Positions 1-7,942 of a DNA stretch of 55,747 nt are shown piece after piece. This DNA comes from a virus. Below the pieces are notes generated by a model. That model searched no databases. It was not told the origin of the DNA and saw only the letters and a program-made list of their open reading frames with translations. Made by a program: the position numbers and the translations under genes. Numbering within the stretch: the stretch's first letter is position 1; each line of letters opens with the position of its first letter. The stretch lies in IMG/VR virus record IMGVR_UViG_3300012988_000001, positions 310,414-366,160 of that record; one strand, written 5' to 3'.

Positions 1-1
1 T

Positions 2-223
2 TTAATTGTTCCAGAAGGTTTTGATATTGATGCAACGCATTATCATTACTTCTCTCACATCATTTCGTTTGAACCGTGGGAACAAATTGAGGAACATTGG
101 AATTCTGAACTCGAAGATGGTTGGGTTGACAGTCTCCCTGACCACCGCCACCTAGTTCTTCACAGCACGTCACCGCACCAGCTTGACACACGCAGTGCTA
201 TCTACATCCGTGACATAAAATAG
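2..223 (+). CDS. hypothetical protein, 5'-truncated
   Basis: An open frame of 73 codons enters from the window edge and ends at TAG 221-223. The visible part begins LIVPEGFDIDATHYHYF and is acidic and aromatic, with no recognisable motif. The stop is followed at once by a consensus promoter, so the gene closes a transcription unit. The start lies outside the window and the function is unknown. Confidence 0.7.
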   Translation, partial: LIVPEGFDIDATHYHYFSHIISFEPWEQIEEHWNSELEDGWVDSLPDHRHLVLHSTSPHQLDTRSAIYIRDIK

Positions 224-252
224 TTGACACCGAGCCTGTACTGATGTAAAAT
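224..252 (+). promoter_or_regulatory. sigma-70-type promoter
   Basis: TTGACA at 224-229 and TAAAAT at 247-252 are 17 bp apart, directly after the stop of the truncated gene. It should transcribe the genes starting at 283. Confidence 0.8.
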
Positions 253-282
253 TGGTACAGGCTTTTTAATTGGAGGATTCCT

Positions 283-765
283 ATGTTTGTCGAAGCAGCC
301 TTTATGGAGCAACTTGATATGCTCCCAATTCCCACGGACAAGGCACAGGTACGCTTTGATCCACCGGACAGCACTCACTACCGTGACGGTCCCGGACACC
401 CTAGCATGTATATCCTGAATGCACCACTGAAGACGTACTTCTATAGTACTGAAACGATGTGCTTCCTATCTCTAGATCTCAATGAAGAAATATCTTATAA
501 CTTCACTTGGTGGTTTGCGGATAATAAATTTGCAGCGAGCCTTGTTGATCTAAATGAATTGTACTGTGAGGACACCGTACCAATTCGCGATACTATCAAG
601 TTTGGTATATTCCACGATACCGAGGAAGAACATTTCCAAAAGGATTGCCATAAAGGTACTCCACTATCCTGGGATGCTGAACAGTTAGTACAGAAGAAGT
701 TAACGGCACTAGCTGATTTCTATCTTAACCAGTACTATAACAATTTCCTAGTAAGGAGTGAATGA
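283..765 (+). CDS. hypothetical protein (160 aa)
   Basis: The ATG start is preceded by TGGAGGA at a good distance and lies about 30 bp below a consensus promoter. The product is acidic and rich in aromatic residues, with no signal peptide, membrane segment or motif I recognise. It overlaps the next gene by four bases (ATGA), so the two are probably translated together. Function unknown. Confidence 0.8.
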   Translation: MFVEAAFMEQLDMLPIPTDKAQVRFDPPDSTHYRDGPGHPSMYILNAPLKTYFYSTETMCFLSLDLNEEISYNFTWWFADNKFAASLVDLNELYCEDTVPIRDTIKFGIFHDTEEEHFQKDCHKGTPLSWDAEQLVQKKLTALADFYLNQYYNNFLVRSE

Positions 766-1187
766 TGTTTGATTTGCTATCACCTAAAGTACTTGAGATT
801 ACACGCCAGCGTTTATTAGGTCTTTCAAAAACTGAGATCTTTGCAGCACAACCAGAGCTACGTGAAGAACGCAATGAGTTCTTAATGAACTACGGCGATC
901 AAGGCCGTGCTTATTACTTTGACTTCAACATTGATCTCGAAGATGGTTCGCGTGGTATTGAAGGATGTATCTCTGAAGATACTTTCAAGTTCACAGAGTA
1001 CACCAGTAAAGATGAAAAGATCTTCAAGTTGGATATTCGTAAGCTACCATCTAAGATGGGTGAAGATGAATTCTTCCAGTACTCTCTAGTTACAGACATT
1101 GGGGATTTGACAGTAGAGCAGCTTCATGCTATTCTTGTAATCCGTGATATCATCCGTGAAGAAAAAATTGATTGGGGTGTAAAATGA
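762..1187 (+). CDS. hypothetical protein (141 aa), DEFFQ-type accessory family
   Basis: The start is the first of two adjacent ATG codons after AAGGAG; the second ATG (765) is possible. The C-terminal part, DEFFQYSLVTDIGDLTVEQL followed by a helix, resembles the ends of the proteins at 1732 (DEEFFQ), 2189 (VFQIETDSPIMPFTVQHLEL) and 4442. This suggests a family of diverged paralogs with a beta-rich core and a C-terminal helix. The role is unknown. It overlaps the 48-residue gene at 1184 by ATGA. Confidence 0.8.
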   Translation: MMFDLLSPKVLEITRQRLLGLSKTEIFAAQPELREERNEFLMNYGDQGRAYYFDFNIDLEDGSRGIEGCISEDTFKFTEYTSKDEKIFKLDIRKLPSKMGEDEFFQYSLVTDIGDLTVEQLHAILVIRDIIREEKIDWGVK

Positions 1188-1330
1188 AAGATAAACTAGA
1201 GAGCTATTTGTTTGTACTCGTGTTCATTTGGATGTGTCTGAAAGAAACAGTACTTAATACTCCTTGGATGCTTTTTGTACTGGGTATCATCGTAGCAACC
1301 GGTTTCGCATATTTTGTCGGAATTATTTAA
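1184..1330 (+). CDS. small membrane protein (48 aa)
   Basis: Starts MKDKLESYLFVLVFIW and overlaps the preceding stop (ATGA). Two hydrophobic stretches, about residues 8-20 and 29-47 (TPWMLFVLGIIVATGFAYF), suggest one or two inner-membrane helices. It is the last gene before a GGGACA-type promoter. No family recognised. Confidence 0.65.
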   Translation: MKDKLESYLFVLVFIWMCLKETVLNTPWMLFVLGIIVATGFAYFVGII

Positions 1331-1337
1331 AAAACTT

Positions 1338-1366
1338 GGGACAAAATGAACTTTTTGTCCTATAAT
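1338..1366 (+). promoter_or_regulatory. GGGACA-class promoter with inverted repeat (copy 1)
   Basis: GGGACA at 1338-1343, 17 bp, TATAAT at 1361-1366. The arms GGACA and TGTCC form an inverted repeat with a 12-base spacer, and TGTCC abuts the -10 box. The same arrangement with identical spacing occurs at 8242, 21984 and 51963. It faces the structured noncoding region and the tRNA. Confidence 0.75.
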
Positions 1367-1372
1367 ATAAGT

Positions 1373-1620
1373 ACAGGAAGGGATGGGTCATCGGGACCGT
1401 AGAAAGCGAAGGGTGCAATGAGCGACGGCAATAGATGCATATAGTAGTGGCTTTAGGAACCTTCCTGTGAAATTTCGTTGAGTAGCTTAAGGGAGAGCCG
1501 CAGGTAATAACGATAAGGTCACCTGTCAGCGTGGATTAAAACACCACCTCAACAACACAATTTGGAATCCAACAGCAATTTAATCATCGGCTTATATGAA
1601 AAACAATGGATTCCAGCTTT
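1373..1620 (+). ncRNA. structured noncoding leader RNA upstream of tRNA-Leu
   Basis: About 250 bases without a credible gene lie between a strong promoter and a tRNA. The first segment is closed by a perfect 9-bp helix, ACAGGAAGG (1373-1381) with CCTTCCTGT (1460-1468), starting about where transcription would begin. Further helices are CAGGT...ACCTG near 1501-1525 and GTGG...CCAC near 1531-1547. It may be a stable phage RNA processed from the tRNA precursor. I do not recognise an Rfam-type family. Confidence 0.5.
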
Positions 1621-1708
1621 CGGGGTATGGTCAAATTGGTAAAGGCACGACACTTAAAATGTCGCGGGGAATTTCCCCTTCTCGGTTCGAGTCCGAGTAC
1701 CCCGACCA
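1621..1708 (+). tRNA. tRNA-Leu(TAA)
   Basis: The acceptor stem CGGGGTA (1621-1627) pairs with TACCCCG (1698-1704), followed by discriminator A and an encoded CCA (1706-1708). The anticodon arm CGACA-CTTAAAA-TGTCG gives anticodon TAA (1655-1657). A long variable arm (GGGG-AATTT-CCCC) marks a class II tRNA, and the T arm CTCGG-TTCGAGT-CCGAG is canonical. It reads UUA leucine codons. Confidence 0.95.
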
Positions 1709-1731
1709 CATTAATAGAATAGGATAAACAT

Positions 1732-2160
1732 ATGTTTACTCCAGAAGAATATGAGTTTTACAATATACAATTAGACCGTTCATTGAATGGTGAAATAGTT
1801 CTTAATGATGTTTTATGTAAAGCAGAAGAGATGGACCCAGTTGCGTATTGGCACGATGGTGATGATGCTGTATTTGGTGAATTCACTAATGTAACTATAT
1901 ACAACAGTACTGATCCTAGAATGGATTATTACATTGACATATTCCCAGATCACATTGATTTTGAATATAGTGGGAATACAGGTAATCCAAGTGAACTATC
2001 ACGTGTTTTGCGTACTGAACTATTCAGTACTGAAAGCGATGAAGAATTCTTTCAAGTTGGGACTATTCAAGATCTTACCTTTATGGAAGAAACAATATTA
2101 CGAAAATTTATTAAATTGTCCCTCATGGCAAGGACTAATTTAAACAACAGGGAAAGCTAA
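1732..2160 (+). CDS. hypothetical protein (142 aa), DEFFQ-type accessory family
   Basis: First gene after the tRNA, probably on the same transcript, with AGGATAAAC before the ATG. Acidic, with a C-terminal DEEFFQVGTIQDLTF followed by a helix, resembling the protein at 762. The stop codon lies in the loop of a terminator hairpin. Function unknown. Confidence 0.8.
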   Translation: MFTPEEYEFYNIQLDRSLNGEIVLNDVLCKAEEMDPVAYWHDGDDAVFGEFTNVTIYNSTDPRMDYYIDIFPDHIDFEYSGNTGNPSELSRVLRTELFSTESDEEFFQVGTIQDLTFMEETILRKFIKLSLMARTNLNNRES

Positions 2161-2175
2161 TGCTTTCCTTTTTTT
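2151..2175 (+). terminator. rho-independent terminator overlapping a stop codon
   Basis: GGAAAGC (2151-2157), loop TAAT, GCTTTCC (2162-2168), then seven T. The TAA stop of the preceding gene lies in the loop. Confidence 0.85.
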
Positions 2176-2188
2176 ATGAGGGTATAAA

Positions 2189-2668
2189 ATGCAAAAGCCT
2201 TTAGATTTCTGCGTTAAGTTCAATAGAAAAGTAAATCAAGCTATTCTTAGTTCAATCCTTGAATGTGCATTTGAATTGTATTCTTATGGACTGAGGAATG
2301 AAAAGTTTGAATGGGAAAATAGTAAAGACAATGCATGTACTTTATTTGACATAGACTTTTATAACAGTGGTAATGGTACTATTGAACCATTGGAAGCAAT
2401 GACTAACATTGTTATTACAATCAAGAACCACAAATTAACTGAAGATCTTCAATTCAATGTTATTGACATTTTCAATGACCGCATTGAATTGTGTGCTGAA
2501 GTTAATGGCGACTCGATCTTAACAATCCCGCTCACGAAGTACACCGATGTTGATGAAGGATACGTATTCCAGATTGAGACTGACTCACCTATCATGCCAT
2601 TCACCGTGCAGCATCTAGAATTGATTCAAAAGTATTCATCAATACTTGACGACGACTACGAAGACTGA
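2189..2668 (+). CDS. hypothetical protein (159 aa), DEFFQ-type accessory family
   Basis: ATG start after GAGGG at a normal distance, just behind a terminator. The N-terminal 40 residues look helical, the middle is beta-rich, and the C-terminus (FTVQHLELIQKYSSIL) matches the tail helix of the neighbours at 762 and 4442. No own promoter is obvious, so it may depend on read-through. Function unknown. Confidence 0.8.
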   Translation: MQKPLDFCVKFNRKVNQAILSSILECAFELYSYGLRNEKFEWENSKDNACTLFDIDFYNSGNGTIEPLEAMTNIVITIKNHKLTEDLQFNVIDIFNDRIELCAEVNGDSILTIPLTKYTDVDEGYVFQIETDSPIMPFTVQHLELIQKYSSILDDDYED

Positions 2669-2701
2669 TATAATTATTCCATCTTAATGAAGGAGTGAAT
2701 T

Positions 2702-2923
2702 ATGAAAAAAATCATCTTGCTCGCCTTGTTAGCCTTGAGTGCTAACGCAAGTGCTCGTGAATATGATGTGATCTGCAAATGGACTGACGGTACTAAAGAA
2801 GTCTATACACAGAAAGAAGTGTGGACTGTTACTGTCAATCAAGGTGGTACAACCATTCAATTAAACGATGGTACTCGCATTGAGTACTCAAACGCAGTTC
2901 AATGTAAGGTGGTGGGAAAATGA
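2702..2923 (+). CDS. small exported protein with signal peptide (73 aa)
   Basis: MKKIILLALLALSANASA is a typical Sec signal peptide with cleavage predicted after ASA (residue 18). The mature part, about 55 residues, has two cysteines that could form a disulfide in the periplasm. It has a beta-rich pattern ending DGTRIEYSNAVQC. The next gene is a paralog (DGQVRVYSPAIQC). RBS AAGGAG. A phage periplasmic protein could act in superinfection exclusion, but nothing here proves that. Confidence 0.85.
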   Translation: MKKIILLALLALSANASAREYDVICKWTDGTKEVYTQKEVWTVTVNQGGTTIQLNDGTRIEYSNAVQCKVVGK

Positions 2924-3165
2924 AAACTATCTTAGCTATGATGTTAGTACTTTTCAGTACTCAAGTGTTTGCTACCGACTACGTAATGTGTAATAACCCA
3001 ATGCATATGACTGTAGACAAATACAGTAGTGATGAATATGTATCATTCAGCATTAGTCGCGATGGTACTGAAATTGAATTACGTGATGGACAGGTTCGTG
3101 TTTATTCCCCGGCAATTCAATGTTACCATGAAGATAACACAAAGGCTGCTAAACATGACAAATGA
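2920..3165 (+). CDS. small exported protein with signal peptide (81 aa), paralog of preceding
   Basis: Overlaps the preceding gene by ATGA. MKTILAMMLVLFSTQVFA is a signal peptide; the mature chain starts near TDYVMC. It shares the pattern I.LRDG..R.YS.AIQC with the 2702 product, pointing to a tandem duplication. The C-terminus (HEDNTKAAKHDK) is extended and charged. Probably periplasmic; role unknown. Confidence 0.85.
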   Translation: MKTILAMMLVLFSTQVFATDYVMCNNPMHMTVDKYSSDEYVSFSISRDGTEIELRDGQVRVYSPAIQCYHEDNTKAAKHDK

Positions 3166-3472
3166 AGAACTAGCAAGGTCGTTGATACGATCAATAATTC
3201 GCCGTGATTTCGGTACTCCAGTACATGAAATGTACTACGACTACCACACTGATGAACTAACGAACATCGTAGGGCGTATGCACACCAATGATGAGTCCCG
3301 TATACGTGAAACCTTCCGTGATATGGTAAAACTCAACACAAAGTTTATTGCACTTGACGCATCAGAACAGGATGATGTAATATTCTGGATGTTGGTCATT
3401 ACCTTCGGCAACAACTTTGATCTTGAGTATCATAGTGAAGGTGTTCTTGTTAATGCACGAGCGGAGAGTTAA
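3155..3472 (+). CDS. hypothetical protein (105 aa)
   Basis: I chose ATG 3155 (MTNEELARSLIRS), which overlaps the previous stop slightly. The frame is open further upstream to 3029, but that part lies inside the exported-protein gene. Predicted mostly helical, cytoplasmic, acidic. No motif recognised. Confidence 0.7.
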   Translation: MTNEELARSLIRSIIRRDFGTPVHEMYYDYHTDELTNIVGRMHTNDESRIRETFRDMVKLNTKFIALDASEQDDVIFWMLVITFGNNFDLEYHSEGVLVNARAES

Positions 3473-3473
3473 T

Positions 3474-4397
3474 ATGATTTCTAAAGAAACACTATATCGT
3501 TTTCTGGTAGCACTGGACAAACAGTACGGCAACAGTGTTGAGTACTTTATGGTAAATCCATACAATGAGATTCAGCATAAATTGGCTGAATTACAGAAAC
3601 TACGGGATGAGCATGAAATGTGCGTGTGTTGGGATTTCCGTGCACCACATGATATCGAATCCTATGACATTTCTGATATGTTTGACATTCGCGATCGCCT
3701 TGCAGTTGCACAATCCCCAGAATATCTACGTCTTGGAGTATACACTAATAGTGCCGATCCACGCGTATCTTTAACTCCTGATTCTGAACTCTTCCAGAAG
3801 ATGGCTAAGTTGTTTGTCGAAACCGATGATATTGTGGCATATATGCCGACTGACGTGATCGCAATCGATGATATGTCATTCACTGTACATGATATCCTTT
3901 GTGCAATCAACGAACACGCAGAACCGACACGTTTGAAGAAACACATTATCGGTGATCGCTATGTTAAAGTGAATAGTGAAGATTTGACTATTGGTAGTAC
4001 TGAATGCTATTCGGACGAAATGATTGATAAAATTGAAAAGGTAGCAGATAAAGTACTTCCATATTGGAATGGTACTAAAGATTATACATATCCAGAAAGT
4101 GATGAATATGTAGGGTGGGAGGCAATCTTTGACGGTGAGAATCCTGTTCTAACCGACGACAACGTAATCTACTTATGTTGTAATAAACCAGACTATGATA
4201 CTACTCGTGATAATATTCCAGCACTAACCAACTTGGTGGACTTCATGTGGGATACTGAAGATAAGTTCGTTGGTATTATGCTTATTCGTGCAATAACACA
4301 GGCGAAGATTAGTATTTCGTATAAAGATGTTCCCCGCTTTAAAGATTACGTAAATGATAATGCTCTTTACGTTCGTGAAATTCGCTACATGCAATAA
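3474..4397 (+). CDS. hypothetical protein (307 aa)
   Basis: Start ATG 3474 follows GGAGAG; the frame extends upstream, but only this ATG has a proper ribosome site. The protein is acidic and soluble, with repeated segments rich in Asp, Tyr and Val and no recognised domain. It is followed by a strong terminator, ending the unit. Confidence 0.8.
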   Translation: MISKETLYRFLVALDKQYGNSVEYFMVNPYNEIQHKLAELQKLRDEHEMCVCWDFRAPHDIESYDISDMFDIRDRLAVAQSPEYLRLGVYTNSADPRVSLTPDSELFQKMAKLFVETDDIVAYMPTDVIAIDDMSFTVHDILCAINEHAEPTRLKKHIIGDRYVKVNSEDLTIGSTECYSDEMIDKIEKVADKVLPYWNGTKDYTYPESDEYVGWEAIFDGENPVLTDDNVIYLCCNKPDYDTTRDNIPALTNLVDFMWDTEDKFVGIMLIRAITQAKISISYKDVPRFKDYVNDNALYVREIRYMQ

Positions 4398-4404
4398 TCT
4401 TTAT

Positions 4405-4427
4405 GGGGAAGTAATACTTCCCCTTTT
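4405..4427 (+). terminator. rho-independent terminator
   Basis: GGGGAAGT, loop AAT, ACTTCCCC, then TTTT: an 8-bp perfect stem just after the 307-residue gene. Confidence 0.85.
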
Positions 4428-4441
4428 CTTAAGGAAGAGTT

Positions 4442-4864
4442 ATGTCCCTTTTAAAAGTACTTAAACAAATAGATGAAGAATTTGATTCACTATATAGTCC
4501 AGTATCTCACCATAGAGTCCCTATTCCGAAAACAGTAATGGAAATAGTGTTCAATTGGGGATGGAGTGCAAGTGACAAGCCCTATAGTATTAGATTTGAA
4601 TGGTTCCCTGCACAGGATAGATATTGTCTATTAATTGATGTGAATGGTTCAGATGAATTCATATACAATTCATGGGATTTAACTAATAAAGGACATACTT
4701 GGAATGAAGACTTTGCAATAGAATTTGATATAGAACGTGGATTCTTTGATTGCCTACCAATGGCATATCCAATGACAACCAATTTTAAGTACGAGCATAT
4801 TGCAGTACTTAAGAGTATTTCTGACAAATACGCGGAGAAGAAAATTATACACAACATGAAATGA
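4442..4864 (+). CDS. hypothetical protein (140 aa), DEFFQ-type accessory family
   Basis: ATG after AAGGAAGAG. The core has several aromatic beta-like strands (RFEWFP, CLLIDV) and the C-terminus ends in a helix (YEHIAVLKSISDKY), like the 762, 1732 and 2189 products. Acidic, probably cytoplasmic. No promoter is visible between the terminator and the gene. Function unknown. Confidence 0.8.
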   Translation: MSLLKVLKQIDEEFDSLYSPVSHHRVPIPKTVMEIVFNWGWSASDKPYSIRFEWFPAQDRYCLLIDVNGSDEFIYNSWDLTNKGHTWNEDFAIEFDIERGFFDCLPMAYPMTTNFKYEHIAVLKSISDKYAEKKIIHNMK

Positions 4865-4876
4865 CAAGAGGTGAAT

Positions 4877-5125
4877 ATGAAATGTGACAAGGCCATAGAG
4901 AAAATGCGTCGGAATAAACGTAACTGGACTATTCCTAAGCTGAAAGTGATTGCTACACGTTGTGGTATGACTGTAGAATCAAATGGTTCAACACATCACG
5001 TATTCAGGGTAGAAGGTGTCAAAGAACACCTATCAATACCCTTTAATGGTAAAGATATCCACCCGGATTATATTACCAAATTTTTACGTCTTATTGATAA
5101 GACAAAAACCGAAGGAGAACAGTAG
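4877..5125 (+). CDS. HicA-like (YcfA family) dsRBD-fold protein, orphan
   Basis: 82 residues from ATG 4877, placed after AAGAGG; an in-frame GTG two codons upstream overlaps that ribosome site and is less likely. The order matches HicA mRNA interferases: an N-terminal helix with W17, LK..A...G (22-30), the catalytic-type GSTHHVF (His40/His41), IPFNGKDIHPDYITKFL. HicA toxins cleave mRNA and are normally paired with the antitoxin HicB. No HicB-like gene lies beside it: the next gene is an AAA ATPase starting on its stop codon. It could be a host-mRNA-targeting effector or a decoy for a host HicB. Family call fairly sure; activity is inference. Confidence 0.75.
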   Translation: MKCDKAIEKMRRNKRNWTIPKLKVIATRCGMTVESNGSTHHVFRVEGVKEHLSIPFNGKDIHPDYITKFLRLIDKTKTEGEQ

Positions 5126-6384
5126 TGATTGCAGAGTATATGGCAACCTTCAGTAGTATGATGAAGGAATATCCGTGGATGGTTGGTATCTATTCCCTAT
5201 ACGGGATGACAGTACTAACATATTGTTTAAAATTCATTCCCGGATTTTTTGGTTTTATTAAAGCTCAAAGTATTACAACACTAGAGCTAAACAACGCTGG
5301 CTGGAGTGGCAATGAAGCACACTTTCAAGCATTCATGGCGTGGTATCTAAAGAGTCCATATTCCAAATGGTCACGCTATCTTTCACTAGATGGAAAGTAC
5401 TCTCGTTGGGATGATGACGAAGACGAAAGTCCAGATGGGAAGAAACGCAAAACATACGTAATTGGTGCTGGTTATGGTACACACTTCTTCTTCTATAAGA
5501 AGCGTCTATTCTGGTTCAGCAAAGGTTCACTACAAAGTACAGGTTCAGAAAAAGAGAAACAAAATATTGTTATTAAAACTCTCGGTCGTAACCAACAACC
5601 ACTAATTGACTTAGTAGAAGATTTCGCTGTTAAACCAAAAGAAACTGATCTAAACATCTTCTCATACAAAGAAGAATGGGATGTTATTTCGCGAGTTAAC
5701 AAACGCCCACTATCATCTGTAATTCTACGTAAAGACATTAAAGATGCATTAGTGAAAAATCTTGAGTACTTCTACTCTAATCGTGATTGGTATGTCAAAC
5801 GTGGACTATCATATAAGCAAACTTATATTCTACACGGTCTACCGGGTACAGGTAAAAGTAGTACAATTAAAGCACTAGCTTCACATTTCAACAAGAACAT
5901 CTGCCTAATTGATATTACATCATTAGGAAATGCAGCGTTCGAGAAAGCAATGGCTTCAGTGCCTAAAAATAGTATTGTACTAATTGAAGACTTTGATTCA
6001 TGTCGTGCTTTACATTCACGTGTAGAAGATGATAGTGATGATCCAGCATCTAAGCTAGCAGAGCTAACCGAAGTGCTATCACTATCTAAAGTACTAAACG
6101 TACTAGATGGTGTAGTATCACTAGATGATACAGTTGTTTTCCTAACAACCAACCATCTAGAGAAAATTGATGCAGCACTAATCCGTAAAGGTCGTGTTGA
6201 TTACATTCACGAGATTCCATATCTTGAGGATGCAGAAGTAAAAGAGTACATAAAGCTAATGTATCCAGAAGCTGAAGTACCACAAGTTACATTTGACACT
6301 ATAGCAGGTTGTGATATTCAATCTAATTACCTAGAGCATCGCGAAGATGTTAATGCATTCGTGGCAAGTCTAGCAGTCAAATAA
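5125..6384 (+). CDS. BCS1-like membrane-anchored AAA+ ATPase
   Basis: 419 residues from a GTG start overlapping the previous TAG, with GGAGAA before it. A hydrophobic segment at about residues 17-46 (WMVGIYSLYGMTVLTYCL...IPGFFGFI) should anchor it, followed by a BCS1-N-like region. The AAA module shows RPLSSVILRKD, Walker A GLPGTGKSS (about 238-246), Walker B SIVLIEDFDS (about 283-292), sensor-1 FLTTNH and the arginine-finger segment IRKGRVD (about 353-359). BCS1-type AAA proteins form rings that handle folded substrates at membranes. The substrate here is unknown. The overlap with the HicA-like gene suggests joint translation. Confidence 0.88.
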   Translation: MIAEYMATFSSMMKEYPWMVGIYSLYGMTVLTYCLKFIPGFFGFIKAQSITTLELNNAGWSGNEAHFQAFMAWYLKSPYSKWSRYLSLDGKYSRWDDDEDESPDGKKRKTYVIGAGYGTHFFFYKKRLFWFSKGSLQSTGSEKEKQNIVIKTLGRNQQPLIDLVEDFAVKPKETDLNIFSYKEEWDVISRVNKRPLSSVILRKDIKDALVKNLEYFYSNRDWYVKRGLSYKQTYILHGLPGTGKSSTIKALASHFNKNICLIDITSLGNAAFEKAMASVPKNSIVLIEDFDSCRALHSRVEDDSDDPASKLAELTEVLSLSKVLNVLDGVVSLDDTVVFLTTNHLEKIDAALIRKGRVDYIHEIPYLEDAEVKEYIKLMYPEAEVPQVTFDTIAGCDIQSNYLEHREDVNAFVASLAVK

Positions 6385-6389
6385 TAGGT

Positions 6390-6405
6390 TGGCACAGAAA
6401 TGTGC
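6390..6405 (+). other. short hairpin between genes
   Basis: GGCACA-GAAA-TGTGCC lies just after the ATPase stop, with a GNRA-type loop but no T tract. It may stabilise the mRNA end or be a weak terminator. Confidence 0.45.
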
Positions 6406-6425
6406 CATATTAATCGGAGGACATT

Positions 6426-6833
6426 ATGGCAGAAGTTAAACTTAAACTAAAAGAGCGTTGGGTTGATATTAAGACCAACAAAGTAATTCAAAGTATTGTC
6501 ACTGAAGAATCCATTCACATTGATGATGACCTAGATCAAGAAGCAATGAAGCAATACTATCTTAAAGAACGTATTGGAAGTTCTGAACATGATGGGGTTC
6601 GTCATGAAGTATCAATTGTGGGAGAGGGTCTATCTAAGTCAGAGATGTTTGACTTCATTCTAAACAATGCAGTATCGATTGATCCTGATAACACTACGTG
6701 GACCAAATACCATGAAGATGGTACTGAAGAAAAGTTTAAAAAGAAATATACGGTATCTATCAATGGTCATGGTATGAGTGGGTTTGATCTAGAAGATGCA
6801 ATCAATTACTATGTTCGGGAGATTCAGAAATGA
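6426..6833 (+). CDS. hypothetical protein (135 aa)
   Basis: ATG after CGGAGGA. Highly charged and soluble, with alternating beta-like segments and a terminal helix (LEDAINYYVREIQK). No recognised motif. Overlaps the next membrane-protein gene by ATGA. Confidence 0.8.
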   Translation: MAEVKLKLKERWVDIKTNKVIQSIVTEESIHIDDDLDQEAMKQYYLKERIGSSEHDGVRHEVSIVGEGLSKSEMFDFILNNAVSIDPDNTTWTKYHEDGTEEKFKKKYTVSINGHGMSGFDLEDAINYYVREIQK

Positions 6834-7153
6834 TTCTAACAATGGCTATTATTTGTATCACAATAGTTGTGTGTTTTATTATTCGGTACAGTGCAATTGT
6901 TCACTGTCAAAATATTGAGTACCGCATATATCAGGATTTACATAAAAAAGAGTTGGCCTCCTATGGTGTACGTCCTTATTTTTATAATGGTGGTGAGAAG
7001 CGTGAATCATTCTGGGGATATGTTGTCTATGATGAAATGAATGACTGTATCTATAAAGGTGCGGATAAAGATAACACCAATTTTATAATTTATCGCCGGG
7101 AAGGAGATGCAGAGATCTTTGCCGCAAAAGTGAGGAAAATGCATGGCCTCTAA
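6830..7153 (+). CDS. single-pass membrane protein (107 aa)
   Basis: One strongly hydrophobic N-terminal segment (residues 2-20, ILTMAIICITIVVCFIIRY) serves as an anchor. About 85 soluble residues follow, rich in Tyr, Lys and Glu. No cleavage site is evident. It overlaps both neighbours. Function unknown. Confidence 0.75.
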   Translation: MILTMAIICITIVVCFIIRYSAIVHCQNIEYRIYQDLHKKELASYGVRPYFYNGGEKRESFWGYVVYDEMNDCIYKGADKDNTNFIIYRREGDAEIFAAKVRKMHGL

Positions 7154-7508
7154 AGAACACTATGATGTTTGTTATGCTTTACTAAAACGGTTTGTTACTC
7201 TTGTGCGTGACACTGGTAGCTTGCATGGTATGTCATGGTCATTTAGTCCACGTAAAGTCCAGATTGATGATATAATCAATCACACAGGTATAATCATACG
7301 CAAGGATAAGATCTATGTGCAAGCAAAAGGTCTTAGTCCACACGATACGCTTGAGCGGGTTTTCAGTGCGAGTGCATCTTTTCAGAAGTCGTGCAGTACT
7401 GAATACTTCTGTGATAAGGCTATGGAAGATTTAATTGTTGAGGTGTTCAAAGCACACCACGATTACATTAGTGATAGTCTATTAGTCGGTTATTGGGAAG
7501 AAATATAA
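7143..7508 (+). CDS. hypothetical protein (121 aa)
   Basis: Starts inside the previous gene at ATG 7143 (MASKEHYDVC) after GAGGAAAA. Mixed alpha/beta, soluble, four cysteines. A C-terminal helix (KAMEDLIVEVFKAHHDYI) resembles the layout of the neighbours at 7508 and 7917, which may be distant relatives. Function unknown. Confidence 0.75.
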   Translation: MASKEHYDVCYALLKRFVTLVRDTGSLHGMSWSFSPRKVQIDDIINHTGIIIRKDKIYVQAKGLSPHDTLERVFSASASFQKSCSTEYFCDKAMEDLIVEVFKAHHDYISDSLLVGYWEEI

Positions 7509-7942
7509 TGGCTATTATCAAACATGCGAGTTGGAGCAAAAGTATGGAATACACCAACAAGCAGAAGATTAAAGAGAGAACCTTAGAGCATATAGTCCAA
7601 GCTATTATAGAGTTGGAAGAGAATAAAACAAGAACCTACTCATGCGATCTACAAGATGAACGCTTTATAGTTTCCAAATCTTTGTATAGTTCATCCTTTA
7701 AAGTTGTCGTGACCATTGATTCAATGACAATCTACTGGATGAGTGATCGAGTAGATATGAAACGTGCTAAGTGCGAGGAAGAACTTTTCCAGATGATGTG
7801 CTTAGATGATACGTACTGCGACGAAGAGTTCGAGGAAGGTATCAAATTATTAGTAGAACTACATATCCAACGCATACTCAAACAGAGCGGTATTGGAGGA
7901 TTCAAAGAAGGTGTTTATGACAATCAGCCAAACTGTGAATAG
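7508..7942 (+). CDS. hypothetical protein (144 aa)
   Basis: ATG 7508 overlaps the previous TAA by one base and follows GGGAAGAAA; an upstream in-frame TTG is not needed. A helical N-terminus (KERTLEHIVQAIIELEEN) is followed by a beta pair (FKVVVTIDSMTIYWM) and an acidic C-terminal helix. No motif recognised. Confidence 0.75.
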   Translation: MAIIKHASWSKSMEYTNKQKIKERTLEHIVQAIIELEENKTRTYSCDLQDERFIVSKSLYSSSFKVVVTIDSMTIYWMSDRVDMKRAKCEEELFQMMCLDDTYCDEEFEEGIKLLVELHIQRILKQSGIGGFKEGVYDNQPNCE

